Assembly: GCA_002946415.1 (NCBI GenBank)
Contig: NJPS01000042.1
Location: forward strand, 124,001-188,000
Reading direction: 5' to 3'
Length of the DNA stretch: 64,000 bases
Source of the DNA: Rutstroemia sp. NJR-2017a BVV2
Taxonomy: Eukaryota > Ascomycota > Leotiomycetes > Helotiales > Rutstroemiaceae
Below the pieces are notes generated by a model. The model did no database searches. It was not told the DNA's origin and worked only from the letters and a program-made list of their open reading frames with translations. The position numbers and the translations under genes are program-made. Within the stretch, counting starts at the first letter, position 1, and every line of letters starts with the position of its first letter. Positions 1-12,433 of this stretch are shown here, piece after piece.

Positions 1-609
1 ATATGCTTTGACTGGTAGCGGGGCATTGGTCGAAGGACAGGAGACAATGAAGGCAGAGGCAATAGAGTAGACGGCGTTGAGGCCTAGCGGGGTAGCGAAA
101 GGGCTAGCCATGGGGATCTCTCCGTTGGCATTGCGCTCTGCGGATTGATGAAGGGCTTCAGTCGCGAGAATGGATGCGGCGGCTGTAAGGTAGGCTTTGG
201 TGGTGATGTCTGCTGCTGCACCCAAGTATGCGGAGACGCCAACACCTTCGATGACAGAGGCGAGTGCGACGAACGATTTGGGGTCGGTGAACGGGAACTT
301 GTAGGTGCATGCTTCGACGGGTGTTGCGCCGGCGCTCTTCAGGCCGGCTTCGAGGTAGGCGACGTGGGCTTCCTCATCGTGTGCGATGTACTTCAATTGG
401 TCGTAGAATGAGGAGGTGAAGTTTGCATCGAGCCAGTCTTGCTCCGGCATATCTGAGAGAGCTTTCTTGTAGAAGACATTTTCGAGGTGCTCAAGAGTTA
501 GAGCGTATTGCAGAATATCCGCATCAGTTGGGGCCTGTCGCTTCGCTGGAAGAGCTGATACACTGGCGAAGATGCTGCTCGCAGCGAGGACAACGGTTGG
601 GAAATGCAT
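1..609 (-). CDS. Rds1-like ferritin-fold secreted protein (partial, 3' end outside window)
   Basis: The reading frame opens with ATG at 609-607 and stays open for 203 codons to the window edge, so the C-terminus is missing. The first 19 or so residues (MHFPTVVLAASSIFASVSA, then LPAKRQ) form a signal peptide with a possible KR dibasic site. The body begins TDADILQYALTLEHLENVFY and continues with EEAHVAYLEAGL and ATEALHQSAQR. This is the four-helix ferritin-like pattern of Pfam Ferritin_2, as in S. pombe Rds1 and many fungal stress or sexual-development proteins. The Glu/His residues at the helix positions (ExxH in both halves) could ligate metal, but metal binding in this family is poorly established. 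No intron is needed. The family call is firm; the function is not known. Confidence 0.85.
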   Translation of the reverse strand, partial: MHFPTVVLAASSIFASVSALPAKRQAPTDADILQYALTLEHLENVFYKKALSDMPEQDWLDANFTSSFYDQLKYIAHDEEAHVAYLEAGLKSAGATPVEACTYKFPFTDPKSFVALASVIEGVGVSAYLGAAADITTKAYLTAAASILATEALHQSAERNANGEIPMASPFATPLGLNAVYSIASAFIVSCPSTNAPLPVKAY

Positions 610-2288
610 ATTCGAGTGGTGGAGCAACTGAATCTGAGAGTTGGTAGATAGAGTAGAGAAGGACAACTTGATCTGTTGATTCTATATGTAACAAAAAAGG
701 ACAACCATAAGAGATGATTTATACATATTTCTCCTTCCCACAGCAACGACGGTGAAAATGTTCCTTCCCGAGTGAGACCCAATTGCGCCGCCTGAAAACA
801 TTATCATGAAGTAACTACAGGACGGAAGCACACCTATCCGTGATATGTTGGTGACCGCTAGCCACTCTGAACATGTAGTACTGACCGAAAACAACGAGGT
901 AAACCACGAAGAAAACATCACTATACCTTTGTTTACCTAGTAATAATCATCCGGAGTGTCAACAAGCCGAGCAAGCCTTCCCTTTCTTTGTGATATTACA
1001 AATTCCCAAAGAATGCACCCCGGTAAGACATTTGCTGCACGCTCTGAGCGCGTCGTGGCTAGACCCTGAATAGTTGCATTTCCCGCAAAGTTTCCATGTA
1101 CGATGTCGTCGTCCATCCACTCTAGCACGGCAATCGAAATTCCGAGAAATGGTGTATTCTTAAGTTGCCATTTCCCCTCTTTTCTTTCAGGTACCATCAC
1201 TTCTCCTCGGTACACGTATCCTTTCCTTCAGCGCTGTATGTATCACGGCGCATGCAGATAGTTTGTATTGATCGACAAGAACGCAATAGATTCAAGCTTT
1301 CAAAAGTGATGAGCCGGATCACATTTTATCCGACACCTGCCCGACATGCCACTAAACCGTATCTAAACGTCGCCGACCATTAGCCACGCTAACAATGCTA
1401 TGCCACTTTCTCCTGTGGCTTATGGAATGACACCCCCTTTTCCTTTCTGCACTGCAACTTGATAGCATTTCGAGAAAAAATGAATGATGTACAAAGGTAC
1501 ATGGTACATTACGAACAGTATCTTCCCCTTGACAGAATAAACTTTCCCCATGATTTTCAAGTTCCCTGTATCGTATCCAACCAACTCCACATTCTTGGAT
1601 GTCACATCACATCACCTAACACCGATCACCTCACCTCATCTCCGACCTCCTGACCGCAAAGCCCCAACCAACCTTCCCCTATCCTATCCCATCCCACCCA
1701 TCCTATCCACCTCCCACCTAATCTCTCATTCCCCATCCGAGCACCGTCCCAAAATCCATTTGTTGCACATCTAAAGCATATGCAGCTAATTCCTTCTGCG
1801 GGGAGGGCCAGGGGAAGTGCAGTGCGGTTTCGAATTATTGCTGCAACGACCGTACATACGCACACCATGCAGTCATAGCGCGCGGCTTTTTGTTTCACGA
1901 TTTTTCTTACCTGCAGACACCTCAGCCCTATTAGATTTCCTTTGCAGGAGTAATAGCAAATAATCATGAGGAAATATACTGTATTGCTGCTGTTGTAGAA
2001 CGCTGTTGATGCCCAGGTGTAAGCAGCTGATCCATCACGTGGACACCACCCTATTTTACACTTGTGATCATGCGCGCATGATTATCGATTTAATATGTGA
2101 CCAATATCAGCTGAATTATGATAATTTAGATTATCCAGTCATTAACTCTAAGGTACTAAGTGTACAAACTCCCCTATAAACACCTGTATTACCATGAACA
2201 TTTTTCATCCACCTTGTAAATCATCTAAGATCCTCTAAACCCGGTGGAATGTCTCTCTAGTTAATCCACCACCGCATTCCCATTATAT
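610..2288. other. Intergenic: upstream of the Rds1-like gene, downstream of the FUSC-like gene
   Basis: I see no supported gene here. Open frames (for example around 1626-1967 on the minus strand) lack an ATG-led domain or coding-like composition. The stretch 1610-1740 is very C-rich with repeated CCCATCC/CCACC words. The first few hundred bases upstream of 609 should hold the promoter of the Rds1-like gene, and the part near 2288 the 3' end of the FUSC-like gene. Confidence 0.5.
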
Positions 2289-5200
2289 CTAATCCCTCTT
2301 CCCTTTCCCTAAAATATCTCCCTCCGAACCCGTCAAGCTAGCTTCACTTCCAGCTACCTTGAACGAAAAGTCCGTCTCTCCAACTAAATCCTTAACGTGA
2401 TCGACTAATCTTGCCAAGTCATCCGAAACCAAAGAACTCGCTACTTGCATGACTGCATAAGCACTATAAGCCGGTTCTGTTATGTGTCTAGAGTCTAGAA
2501 TTCCTTTATTAAGAGCCTCGAGGCGACGTGTGAGATTATATGGAGGTGGAAGTGAAAGGAACGGTGGGAGGGCGCTGCCTTGGGTAACCGAAGCAGAAAG
2601 AAGTGCCAAGGTAGAGGTGACCTGGTGACTGGCTGGCTCGAGGCTATCCATTACTGTAACAAGATCACGAAGCCATTGGCTCCGGACATCTGCTTGGTCG
2701 CTAGAATGTCTAGACCACGATTTAGTGGTATAAGACATCAGTGTAAGATAATTCATGATACTGTTGCGTCGAAATAATTAGTATCACAACACGTTTAGAC
2801 CAATGAACAATGGCATCCACTTACTTTATACAACTACGAGTGATTGCATCGTAAGTTGCCCGCGGAAATTTGCCTCCTATTGTCGGCTCCCATTTTTGCC
2901 AGTCCGCATGTTGTTGCAACGATGGCAAGAGGAGTAACAGCTTGCCGAAAATTTTGTAGCGAATCTTCTCGAGCCGGCGTCCAGGGCTACTCTTCAGCGA
3001 CATATCACCCTCTGTGCCATGCATCCGTGACTGAATGGTGCTGTGCATGGCCGAGTAATAATTTGCCAGTAAGTAAAGAGTCGAGCCAAGATCTCTCCTC
3101 AGCCAGCTGCGGTCCGTAAGTGGATAAGGGAAGAACGTCCAGATAAAGGCAACCAGAGATCCGCCAGCTACGCAGGCCAACCTATAAGGGGCAAGTTCAT
3201 AGATACTTCATTGCGTTAACAAGGTTTACAACATTGGGCAGGGATGACTTACGGGTAGTATGGCTGTCCTGAAGCAGTCGATACAGCAATTCCAATTTTC
3301 CTCACTTGTAGCTCATACCCGACAATCAAGACTTGAGTGACAATAAGAACGATCCATGCTGGTATGAAGCGAGGAAATTTCAAGAAGAGATACATCTCCA
3401 TAAAGATGAAGATCCACAAGAATACGATAATGCCGGGGGTGTTCTGATTCACGATGTACCAGATAATGAATGAGCTGACCATTGCCACTGCAGTCCCACC
3501 CACTCGAGCTACGAAACCAAAAATCGATTGCCCGGAAGTCATCGTCATGCCTACATCAGTTAGCTGTTGTACGCAAAGGTAAAAGATCGGGGAACTTACC
3601 AATAGCAATAATGATCATTGCCCAAACCAATCTCTGCTCCTGGAAGAACACATGCGTGTTTTTGAGGAAGGCTACAATGCCTACGGTCAAAGTGGCACAA
3701 GCGACCCTGAAACCAAACGCAGACTCTTCACTGCCTAGAAACCTTGGAATAGTTCGAAGCCCATTTCCAAAGTGTTGCCAAGCAGTCTTGGCAGGGAGAT
3801 GTTCCGGATCCAATCTAGGATTGTAACCAGATCCCATATAGACACTGTTAACGCCAGCTTCTTGAGCATCTGGAGTGCTAGAATCAGTTGCTGTGTCTTC
3901 ATTCGCAATACCAAGTATCCATTTCTTCAAACGTCGAGCACCTGGCACAATCAGACGATTCTTCTTCATTGTTCCATCTTCCACTTTTGAGTCTGCGTAG
4001 CGAACTAACTCGGTTACCGCGAGGCCTGCAGAGTACAACTATGACATTTTAGTAACATAATAGCCCGAGAAATACTTAAAACTTACAAGGTTCTCCATGA
4101 AAAGAATGAGATAAAGTTGCTGTTGATCTCGTCTGTGAGCAGCTTCATCGGCAGTGTAAGCATTCCCCGCTGGAGGCAACGGTCCTGCTGCATCGAATTG
4201 TTCTTCAGATAGCCCCTTCTCCTTCGCCCATTTCTTTAGAGTTATACCGCGTTTGCTGTAGAAGTCATCTAACACTTTCTGCATGTGAGCAGCGAATCCT
4301 TCGTCTCCAGGTTTCAATTGATTTGCTGTAGCCTCAATGTCATCGGACTTCTTCTTTGGTCGAGGGACAAGTTCCAAGACGATCGCAGTATGTTCGAGAC
4401 CTTGGTCAATGGTTGCGGCGGCAACTGCGAATGGCTCACGTAAGGTTTTCATGACTTCATTCCAAAGTCTCTTTTCCTCCAGCTTTGCCTCCAACGGTAG
4501 ATGTTCCCAGTTCTCGGCACGATATTTTGGACCTGTAGGCTTTATCCAACCACGCCGTTCTCCGATTCTTTCAAAAATGTCGTTAATGGTACTCATTCCC
4601 ATTAGTGGGATCATGACACCTCTGAATAAACCGAAAATTGTGTCGATATCTTTCGCGCACAACTTGCCCCACGCAACCTCTCTTTTAGCGAATGCCATGT
4701 CGCCATAAAGCTTTCCATGCAAGCCGCGAAGACCGGCAACTGCGCCCATCAATGCCTTCGCTTGGGGAGACTGTGCTGGTCCAGGGCTCGCATCATCGCT
4801 AACAGAAGATGTTCCTTCAGTATCTGAATCACCGGGCGGAGGTCCTGCGAACATGTCACTCTCTTCAAGGCTTTGTAAGTATGCGGTCTGGGCTTTGAGT
4901 AGCCCTCTCAAAGCTTGAATGTATCCGGCTTGTTCTTTAAAGACCACAGTACGACAGGATACTGGTATGACAAACAGATTCACTCCAGTGGCTAGCGCAA
5001 AAGCGGTCATGAAAGCCTGAAGCATCGTCTTGACAAGATTCTCAGCTCGTGACAGTGTTGGGAAGAGTGGGCCGTACGTGAAAGCGATATTTGAGAAGAT
5101 ACTATACATGATAACTGGAAGGTTTAAAGCCGGACGTTTTGCACGCAACAAGTTTGCGAACCAGATATTGGCAAACAACCATATCGCGCATACAGCAGAT

Positions 5201-5807
5201 TGTGACGAATTGTAAGTCGAGGTCGATCCTGGAGCTGTGGTGTGTTCTCGTGCCTTGATACAGCTCCACAGTCCTAGCATCGCAACTGCTGCTCCGATGC
5301 AGATACCTGATACCGCAAGGACAAGCGTTTGGAAGAATTTAGCCCTTGGCATTATCGGCATGGAAATGACACTGATGATTGCTACAAGGTAGCCTAGAGT
5401 CGTGTAGGTTCCGGCAACCGAATCGGCTTGAAAGAAAGCTATTCATGATTGTTAGTGATAACATAAGTCGAATTGCAGCAATCTACTTACCAATTGCAAT
5501 GGTAGGTGCTACAGACCCCCTAGAACAACAATCAGCGACATCTTAGAGTGGCTGATTCCGCAAATTACTTGAACATCATCATCAGCGTCCCCGCATCAAG
5601 CCCAGCTTTCCCCCAAATCTCTTTTATTTTTGATGGTTTTTGTTTCGTCTCCTCTTCCACAACTTGCTTCTGCCCAGTTCCTCGTTTTGAAGCCCCATCA
5701 CCCATGATATCCTCCTCATTGGTTTCCCCATTGCTGGTCGCGCGTTCCGGGGAACTTTGCTCTTTCTTCTCGACCCGCGAATCTGTCGCGGGGAGATCAT
5801 CCGCCAT
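2289..5807 (-). CDS. Fusaric-acid-resistance/ArAE family membrane protein (Bre4-like)
   Basis: Seven exons join cleanly: 5807-5569, 5519-5491, 5438-4087, 4038-3600, 3550-3253, 3181-2825 and 2760-2289. They sum to 3186 nt (1061 aa), and all introns are 43-66 nt with GT-AG ends. Residues 1-75 are charged and disordered, with Glu/Lys/Ser-rich sequence. Two blocks of hydrophobic helices follow, separated by a cytosolic region containing a Ser/Asp-rich linker (PPGDSDTEGTSSVSDD). The second block includes FMEMYLFLKFPRFIPAW and IWTFFPYP. The order matches the ArAE_2_N (PF10337), FUSC_2 (PF13515) and ArAE_2 (PF10334) architecture of yeast Bre4 and fungal relatives. These are thought to act as ER or plasma-membrane exporters; substrate here is unknown. 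A 29-nt micro-exon (5519-5491) is the least certain part but is needed to keep frame. Confidence 0.85.
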
Positions 5808-7420
5808 TTTCTCCGCAAGGTTGAGGATAAGTGCTCTATAGTTCTTCGCTCCAATCGACCGTTGCTTCGTAAATTATGTGCACATTATAAATTTATAAAC
5901 AATAATAAGAGTGCAGCATGTCACCTAAAAGACAATTGAAGAAAAAGAAGACAAATTACGATTTCTTGTAGATGCGCATGAAGGAGAGTAGTTGAGACTT
6001 ATTCTCGGGAAAGTAATTTACGGGTTGCGATGACGCCGATCTATGCAGTGCGATGATATTTTATGGAGGCTTATTCATGAAACAGCAGGGATATACGTCA
6101 AAAGTAGACCAATCCTGCTCAGTAGAAAGACAATAGCGCTGCAACGGAGCCGCGGTATAACTTTTATGCAAATCCGAGCTTCCGATAAGGCACTGCGTGA
6201 TAAGGTAAAGTCCGCCAATTGCTCTCAGCATCAAATCTTCATAGATGTCGAGGCGACTTCAACTTAGGTAGAGGCGTATTGGGAATAACCTCAAGAATTC
6301 AAGGCAGCGGCCAATCCTTTGAAGCGCTCTCGTATGGTTTTCCATTGTAATCGTTGCTTTCCCTCCATACCACGTAGGAGCACTCTCAAGTCACGCATGA
6401 GTCGTGTAAAGTTGCTGTAACACACCTTCACTTCTCTGCTGTCTGACCTTTCACCATAGCTCGAAGCTGGGCATATGGTGGAGCACCGGTATGGCTAGAC
6501 TCCGGGGGAGATGTGAAGGATTTATATAATTGTGCCAATCATGCTTGGTACTGAGGATATAAATCCCTTCATTATTCCCCACAATTAGGGCTAGAAATAG
6601 GGGAATATCGAAAAGTAAGACTCTTTACGAGCCCCAAGAAAAACAGATAATTAGGATCTGCGATAAGTACCGTCTGGTATACCAAAGTATACCTGCTAGA
6701 AGGCTATGGAACAACAACAGCAACGATGTTATCGATGGGAAGTTCCTGAATGTCTCATAGCGGGAGGGTAGTACCGTGATATTGTGCAATTCGCAATTCT
6801 CGGCTTTGCAGTGAGTATCCGCACCGCAGGACAACTATTTCTGAGCTACGTTACTCGTCCATAAGCCCAAGCACAACGGCAGTTACGAGGACCCCTTACA
6901 CAGCTATATATTTTCTGAGGAGGATCGCACAGCATCGATGTCAAACACCATCAACCCCTCTTTGTTCTGCGTTCTTTCGTCCAGCTCAACACGGTAAAAG
7001 CGGAACAACCACCTTTTCAGACATACAACAGGAACACAAGATAACGTCTCCATTATATATTGAAGGGTCCACGTGTAGGCGCCTATGCAACGAAATAGAG
7101 GGGTCACGGACACAAGATAGAGTGGCATGCTGTGCTTTGTTACACGACTCTGCTGCAAGCATCCTTCAACTGAAATTCCATGACATGAGATAACGTAAAG
7201 GAATAAATTGTGTGGGTATAAAGCTTTAATAAAACGACAGGGTGGGAACGTAAGTCATTACAAGAACAAACCCCTCCATCGACCTGTGGAAGGAATACCA
7301 ATACGCAAAGCCAGGGGGAGAAGCCTCCCATCCTTCCATAATCCCGAGAAACCCGAGAGATGACCGTTCGCCAAAAACCCCAAGATATGCCATCCTCTAA
7401 AGATACCTATTATCCCATAA
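5808..7420. other. Intergenic between two minus-strand genes
   Basis: No gene is supported. The part next to 5807 is the presumptive promoter and leader of the FUSC-like gene; the part next to 7420 is the 3' end of the hydrolase-phosphatase gene. Short open frames on both strands have no domain signature and begin at non-ATG codons or lack a hydrophobic or Cys pattern worth naming. Confidence 0.5.
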
Positions 7421-9668
7421 TCAGAGCGTGGGAGCCCTCTTTAGCCCCACGCAATATCTGACGAACAGTTGGTCCAAGAAATGAGCATGTTTGATGCCCT
7501 TAGGCCGCCTTCTGGCGAACTCATTGATTGCACCTTGAACTCCATAACCACATCTCTCCACTAAATAGCATACGATAAAATACCCTGTCCTGTTAAATCC
7601 ATAGTGACAGTGCACCCCCACATACCATTCACCTTCACCACCTTCCGCTTCCCTTCTAGCTGCTTGCTCATCACGTAGCCGATCAACGAGATTAATGAAC
7701 GTGGCAACTTCATCTGATGTGGGCGGAATCTTTGATACCGTTGGAAATTTGTGGTATCGTACCCCGCCTTTTTCCAAGCCTCGCGGGTCATACACTGGAC
7801 TCTCATGACTGATATCCACAATGTCCTTGATCTCTTTGCCCCAGTCTCTTACGAATACTTCGGGGCAGTGAGTCTCATCAACCTCCCGTAAAGTTTTAAG
7901 CGCGCGGAATATTCCTGCTATTGGTTCTGATACTGGGACAACTGCCTGCCACTTGGCAAGATTCTTTACATCCCATTTGCCAGAGGTGGAGAGAAACTGC
8001 AGTTGCCAGCCCAAGGAAAGGCGAGGAGAAACTTGACTGCAGAGAAAGTCGGATATCAGGCCAGCAAGGATCCTTACGGTAGACGGCATGTATAATAAAG
8101 CGTGGGAAGCTGGAGCCGGAATGACAGTAGTCTTCAAGACTCGCCTGGGTCTTAAAGGTTGCTCTGGCACGGCTTTGAGTATTCCGCTATCTTCCGGTGT
8201 CGAGGGATCTTCTGAAAAGTCTTCAGTGGAGCCGGTACTATTCTCACGGCTTCGGCTCTCCATCGTAGATTTGTTAGCAAAGCCCCCTGAACCAGAGGTA
8301 TCCACAGGCGCAGCTGCATCTAGAATAGGTTGGCTCTGGTCATCGATTTCTATCTGCACTGGGTGAGATTTCCCCAAGAAAGAAGCAATCTTCTCGATCT
8401 CTCCGGGCTTCGTGATATTGTCCACCTCACCAGCAACAAGAAAAACAGGTACTTCGAGACCTCTCCAGACATCACCGCCTGGAATTCCGCCTTTGGCTTT
8501 GTGGTTTTCGTATTTTGGTAACGTGCCAGATGCCATGCGTCTCCAGACTGCGGTCCTGCTTTGGCTGTTGAATCTTTCCTGGAGCTTCTTAGTTTCATCG
8601 TCAGCATCCCGGCCGACGAATCGGTGTACACTAGCACTCTCCGGGCCTCCCCGGCGATCCCAACCCCGCCAAAGGTCAAATATTACATTGGGAACCAAGA
8701 GTAATTTTCTAAACTTGCCAACCTCTTCTTCGGTTGGCGGCTCCGCCCGTGGACATATCGCCTGGCTCAATGTCAGTAATGCTGACCTATGTGATCATGT
8801 AAAACCAATCCTTACGACGAGACCCACAACATGCTCTAGGACCTCACTTCTGCAAGGAGAGGTTGTGGATGCAAGTAATGCAGCTAATGAACAACCCAAG
8901 CTGTGCCCAATCAAAACCACACCCTGCCCTGTATCTTTCTCTCTGTAATCTTCAATTGCCTTTCCAACAAGTTCTGCAAGAGCATCAACCGTATATGCAT
9001 CCCATGGTAGTTTCGGATCGAAAGTTGACAGCCCGCACCCAGGCAGATCAATTGATAGACACGATGCAAGGTTGACAAGGCTCGTCAACACAGGATTGAA
9101 TTGTGAGACCGAACCGCCTAATCCGTGGATAAACACAAGGAGAGGTAAAGGCGCAGGCTTCGTAGGTAACTTGTCGGCTTGAGCGTGTCTGCTGTAAAAG
9201 ACTCGGAGAGAGGAATAGGTAAACCGACTCGTGGTGAAGGATCGTATCTCGGAATGCTTTCTCAAAAGACCTGGGTCGACGACTTCAGTCTCTAATACGA
9301 CTAGTTAGTGAAGTCTGGTGAAATCGGCGCCCGCAGCATAGCTTACCATTGATATCCACGCTATTTCTTGGTGTTAATTGCTTAGCAGCGCCATTGAGTG
9401 ACGCATCGGTAGAAGAGCAGGATAAACTCTTGCCCTTCCTTCGTCTCCCTCGCAGATACCAAAAGGCAGGAAGCACACTACATAGAGCGGCAATTTGGAC
9501 CATATCCAAAATATCTCGCTTGGTAATATGGCTATAGAGTCGGCACGCACTATTTGCAACAGCCTTCAATGGCAGTAATAATTTGCTGGAGGATAATGGT
9601 GAGGGAGTGTTATCTGGAAGAGCACATACGAGGGAAAGCAGTAAACATAACAATAGCAAAGTTCCCAT
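7421..9668 (-). CDS. Alpha/beta hydrolase fused to a dual-specificity-type Cys phosphatase
   Basis: Three exons (9668-9347, 9291-8816, 8761-7421) give 2139 nt, 712 aa. The second intron has a clear branch site (TACTGACAT) 12 nt before its CAG. ATG 9668 was chosen over ATG 9707 because it places a clean hydrophobic signal (MGTLLLLCLLLSLVCA) at the N-terminus; a second membrane segment lies near residues 52-72, followed by RGRRRKGK. Residues about 155-490 form an alpha/beta hydrolase with HG at 163-164, nucleophile Ser238 in GHSLG, Asp380 in GEVDN and His486 in PASHALL, so the triad looks complete. The C-terminal part has the phosphatase P-loop HCHYGFNRTG with Cys651. The flanking FARRRPKGIKHAHFL resembles the RNA 5'-triphosphatase/PIR1 branch of the Cys-phosphatases. 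Substrates are unknown. Membrane anchoring is inferred from the N-terminus. Confidence 0.85.
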
Positions 9669-9707
9669 TCTTGTGGATAAATAAAAATAAGTTCTTCTGT
9701 CAGACAA

Positions 9708-10950
9708 GATAATCTCTGACGGGGATTCTTACTCGTTAGACAGAGCTCATTCTGTAGCCAATGGACTATGTCACGCCCTTTGGTATTCTCTCTCGCGATC
9801 GGTGAGACTGGAGACACGAAGTTTAATTTGCTATGACAGCTTATGGCAGAGGAATCCAAACGTGGCTCTTCTTGGAAGAACGTTATGGCCGTCCCGTTGG
9901 TGAATTGGGGTTGGGGTTCCTGTCTTGAAAAAGTTCCTTGCTTGGCTTACTTGCCCGCCCTTCTCCGGAGAATGATGGTGCGAAGTTAGTGCATCATCAA
10001 GATGGCGAAATAGAGCTTGGACCATATCGGCTTCTCTCGTTTGTGCGTGTTGATTTCGGAACTGTTGATTGGACTGAAGCTTGTCTTGGATTATCCGCCG
10101 TCGAATGTATACCCGCGACTAGTTCCATCAGAAACACATAAACATATTCTGCGTACGAGTGTACTGAGGTATATACTTTGAAAATGATAGGAGATCTTTA
10201 ATGCTGTGCTCCCAAACTAGCTCGCAACTCACCTGCACCTGCTGTACTGTACAACATGCGGGGTGGGGCTGGATGGCCATCGCAAAGCACTCAAAGGTGT
10301 GGTGTCACCGGTTGAGAGGAGCAGATTCCCATGAAAAGTATAGGCCCAGGGAGACTCTTCGATACCCAACTCACACACGGCCATGTGATCAGGCTTAAAT
10401 GTTCCATCAGTCTTCTGCAAGGTCTTTTAGGCAGAATTTTGATAAGACCATACCCATCTTGGTACGTAGTAGACTTCGTAAGGAGGCCTACTTGTACTGT
10501 TCGACCTTGGGACTCCATATGGAAAATCCAGATGGCTTAAGCTGGACAGGCGTTCTGACTTTGCGATACTATGGATGTCTTATATCTGAAACTATGAGAG
10601 GCGTGCTATATTTGGGAATACTGGAGACATTAATCATGGTTGATGTGCGCAGATGGCGTCTGGTTAAAAGCAAAATCCATCCCAGTTGTAAGCAGTGATA
10701 ATGTACTTTTACATGCTAGCTGAGCTAAGCTGAGCCGTCTTCGCAGGCTCTTATATTCCTACGATATATCCATCGTAGCATGCTACCTCAGAAGCTGGAC
10801 TGGCACCGTTGGAAGAAAAGATACAGATAATATCGAGTATCTTTGTTACTTCGAGCTTTCGCCGAAGAGTGTCTCAACATTATTTGAAAGTTTCCCTCAT
10901 ATAGTATAAACCGAGCTCCATTCGTTCAGCTGCACTTCATACCTGAGCTC
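9708..10950. other. Intergenic, no supported gene
   Basis: This stretch contains only short open frames without domain signatures. A frame on the plus strand around 10400-10690 has an amino-acid mix that could be a relic, but I cannot assign it. A small palindromic run of AGCTGAGCTAAGCTGAGC lies near 10720. Confidence 0.4.
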
Positions 10951-12433
10951 TCAGAAGCGATCAATATTCGTCGCCTCAGAAATGTGGTCGGCATTAGTGG
11001 GAGGCTGTACCATTCCTTCGCAACAAAGACAATAACGTCGTGTCGGATACGTCGATCGCCAATTGAGAGGTTGATTTGGGCCAGCATGCCAAGTATACTT
11101 ATAACGGGCATTAGGGTCTTCATTTAAGGTACTGACTGCAGCGAACCCGAGTTGCCCATCGATGTGAAGTTTGACATCGTGTAACGCATAGCATGTGCTG
11201 AAGTCAAAAGTCTTCAAGTGAGTGGATAAGATCAGGGTTCGCACATCACTCATCATTCCTAGTTCAATCCACCACCCCTAACCTCCCTTTAAAGATAGTT
11301 GAACGACTTTGTTAGCGTGCATAATACCCTACACAGAGTCAGCGTTTTAGAGCATCTCAAAGAGTGTATACATACGCAACTGGTGATATCAGGTTCTGAA
11401 AAAGCACGACCGCAATCATCCTCATTTACAAACTCTGAGCTGCTTATCGTTAGTGATTTGGCCTATCATGGAAGGGAGTATGTACTACAGACCTTAAATG
11501 CAGGACGATTCTCAACAGACAGCTTAACATCAATGGTGACATCAAAGCCAACGAAGGATATCGCATCATCCAGCCATGGTGTGAACCCAAAAGTGACGCC
11601 ACTCCTGAGGAGTGTCAATTATGGCTTATATGAGTGGATTCTGCTTCACACATGGCGATCAGAGTCGCCTGACTCACTCTTCAAAGCATCGATGTGTTCT
11701 TCCCAAACCTTTTCAACCCATGCACTATATTTACTACACCAACTTTCCCAATCCTGGCTCTCGTCGTAATTCAAAACCTCCTGCGGGGGTTTTTCAATGG
11801 CTTCCGCTTCAGGTGAAAGGATAGGAAAGTCATATTTCCAATCCCAAGCGCCACTTAGGCGAAGTTCAACGATTGATGATTTAATCCTCAAACGAAAGAT
11901 TTCACGATAGAGTCTCTGTTCTGGGATCAATGCAGCTTCGAGAGCGGGAAGTTCACAGGTGTTGAGACCTTGCCGAGAGCGATATTCTGGACTGTTGCTG
12001 TTCTCAAAGTGCTTTTCCTTTTGCTCCCAAATGCCCTCAAGGAAGTCCTGGTATATCAAGGTCCTTCAATCTGGATGTTCATCAAAATAATCATCAAGGA
12101 CCGACTTGAATATCTGATCTCTAATCTCCCATGGAAGGAGGCGAAGAGTGCAAACACTAGAGCAGCCATTCATACGGCTAGGCTCTGGATCAATGTCACC
12201 TGGGACTGTTCGGCTTGATCTCTGTCCACAGGAGCAGCAAGAAGTTTCTGAATCTTATACTGCTGATCGCGAGGTGGCGGAAGGGAAGACTGTAAACAGT
12301 GAGCATGTCTAGTTCGATGTGCTTGGTTATCCATTTCACCCACATTTGAGCTCTTTCTTTTGATGCCGATGCGAGAAGCACTGAAATCATCGGTTTGAGA
12401 CAACGGATCATGATGACTACTGTTATCCGACAT
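10951..12433 (-). pseudogene. Decayed 2EXR/F-box-like gene
   Basis: Several minus-strand pieces look like one broken gene. The piece from ATG 12433 gives a Ser/Arg-rich start that reads into QYKIQKLLAAPVDRDQAEQ. A second piece, 12173-12069, contains the motif LRLLPWEIRDQIFKSVL, typical of fungal 2EXR/F-box-like proteins, but lies in a different frame that no nearby splice pair restores. That frame hits an in-frame TGA at 12068-12066 and then stays open to 11646 (LIYQDFLEGIWEQKEKHF onward). A good GTGAGT...CAG intron (about 11675-11605) leads into a third piece only with a frame mismatch. A further piece at 11256-10951 (ALHDVKLHIDGQLGFAAVS) may be the 3' end. At least two lesions argue for a pseudogene. 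A sequencing error or unusual splicing cannot be excluded. Confidence 0.5.

Noticed and set aside
1626..1967. Open frame of 113 codons on the minus strand
   Set aside because: No domain, no coding-like codon pattern, and it crosses a low-complexity C-rich stretch.
7421..8000. Reading the phosphatase domain as an mRNA capping enzyme
   Set aside because: There is no guanylyltransferase domain, the protein has a signal/anchor-like N-terminus, and fungi use an unrelated triphosphatase for capping.
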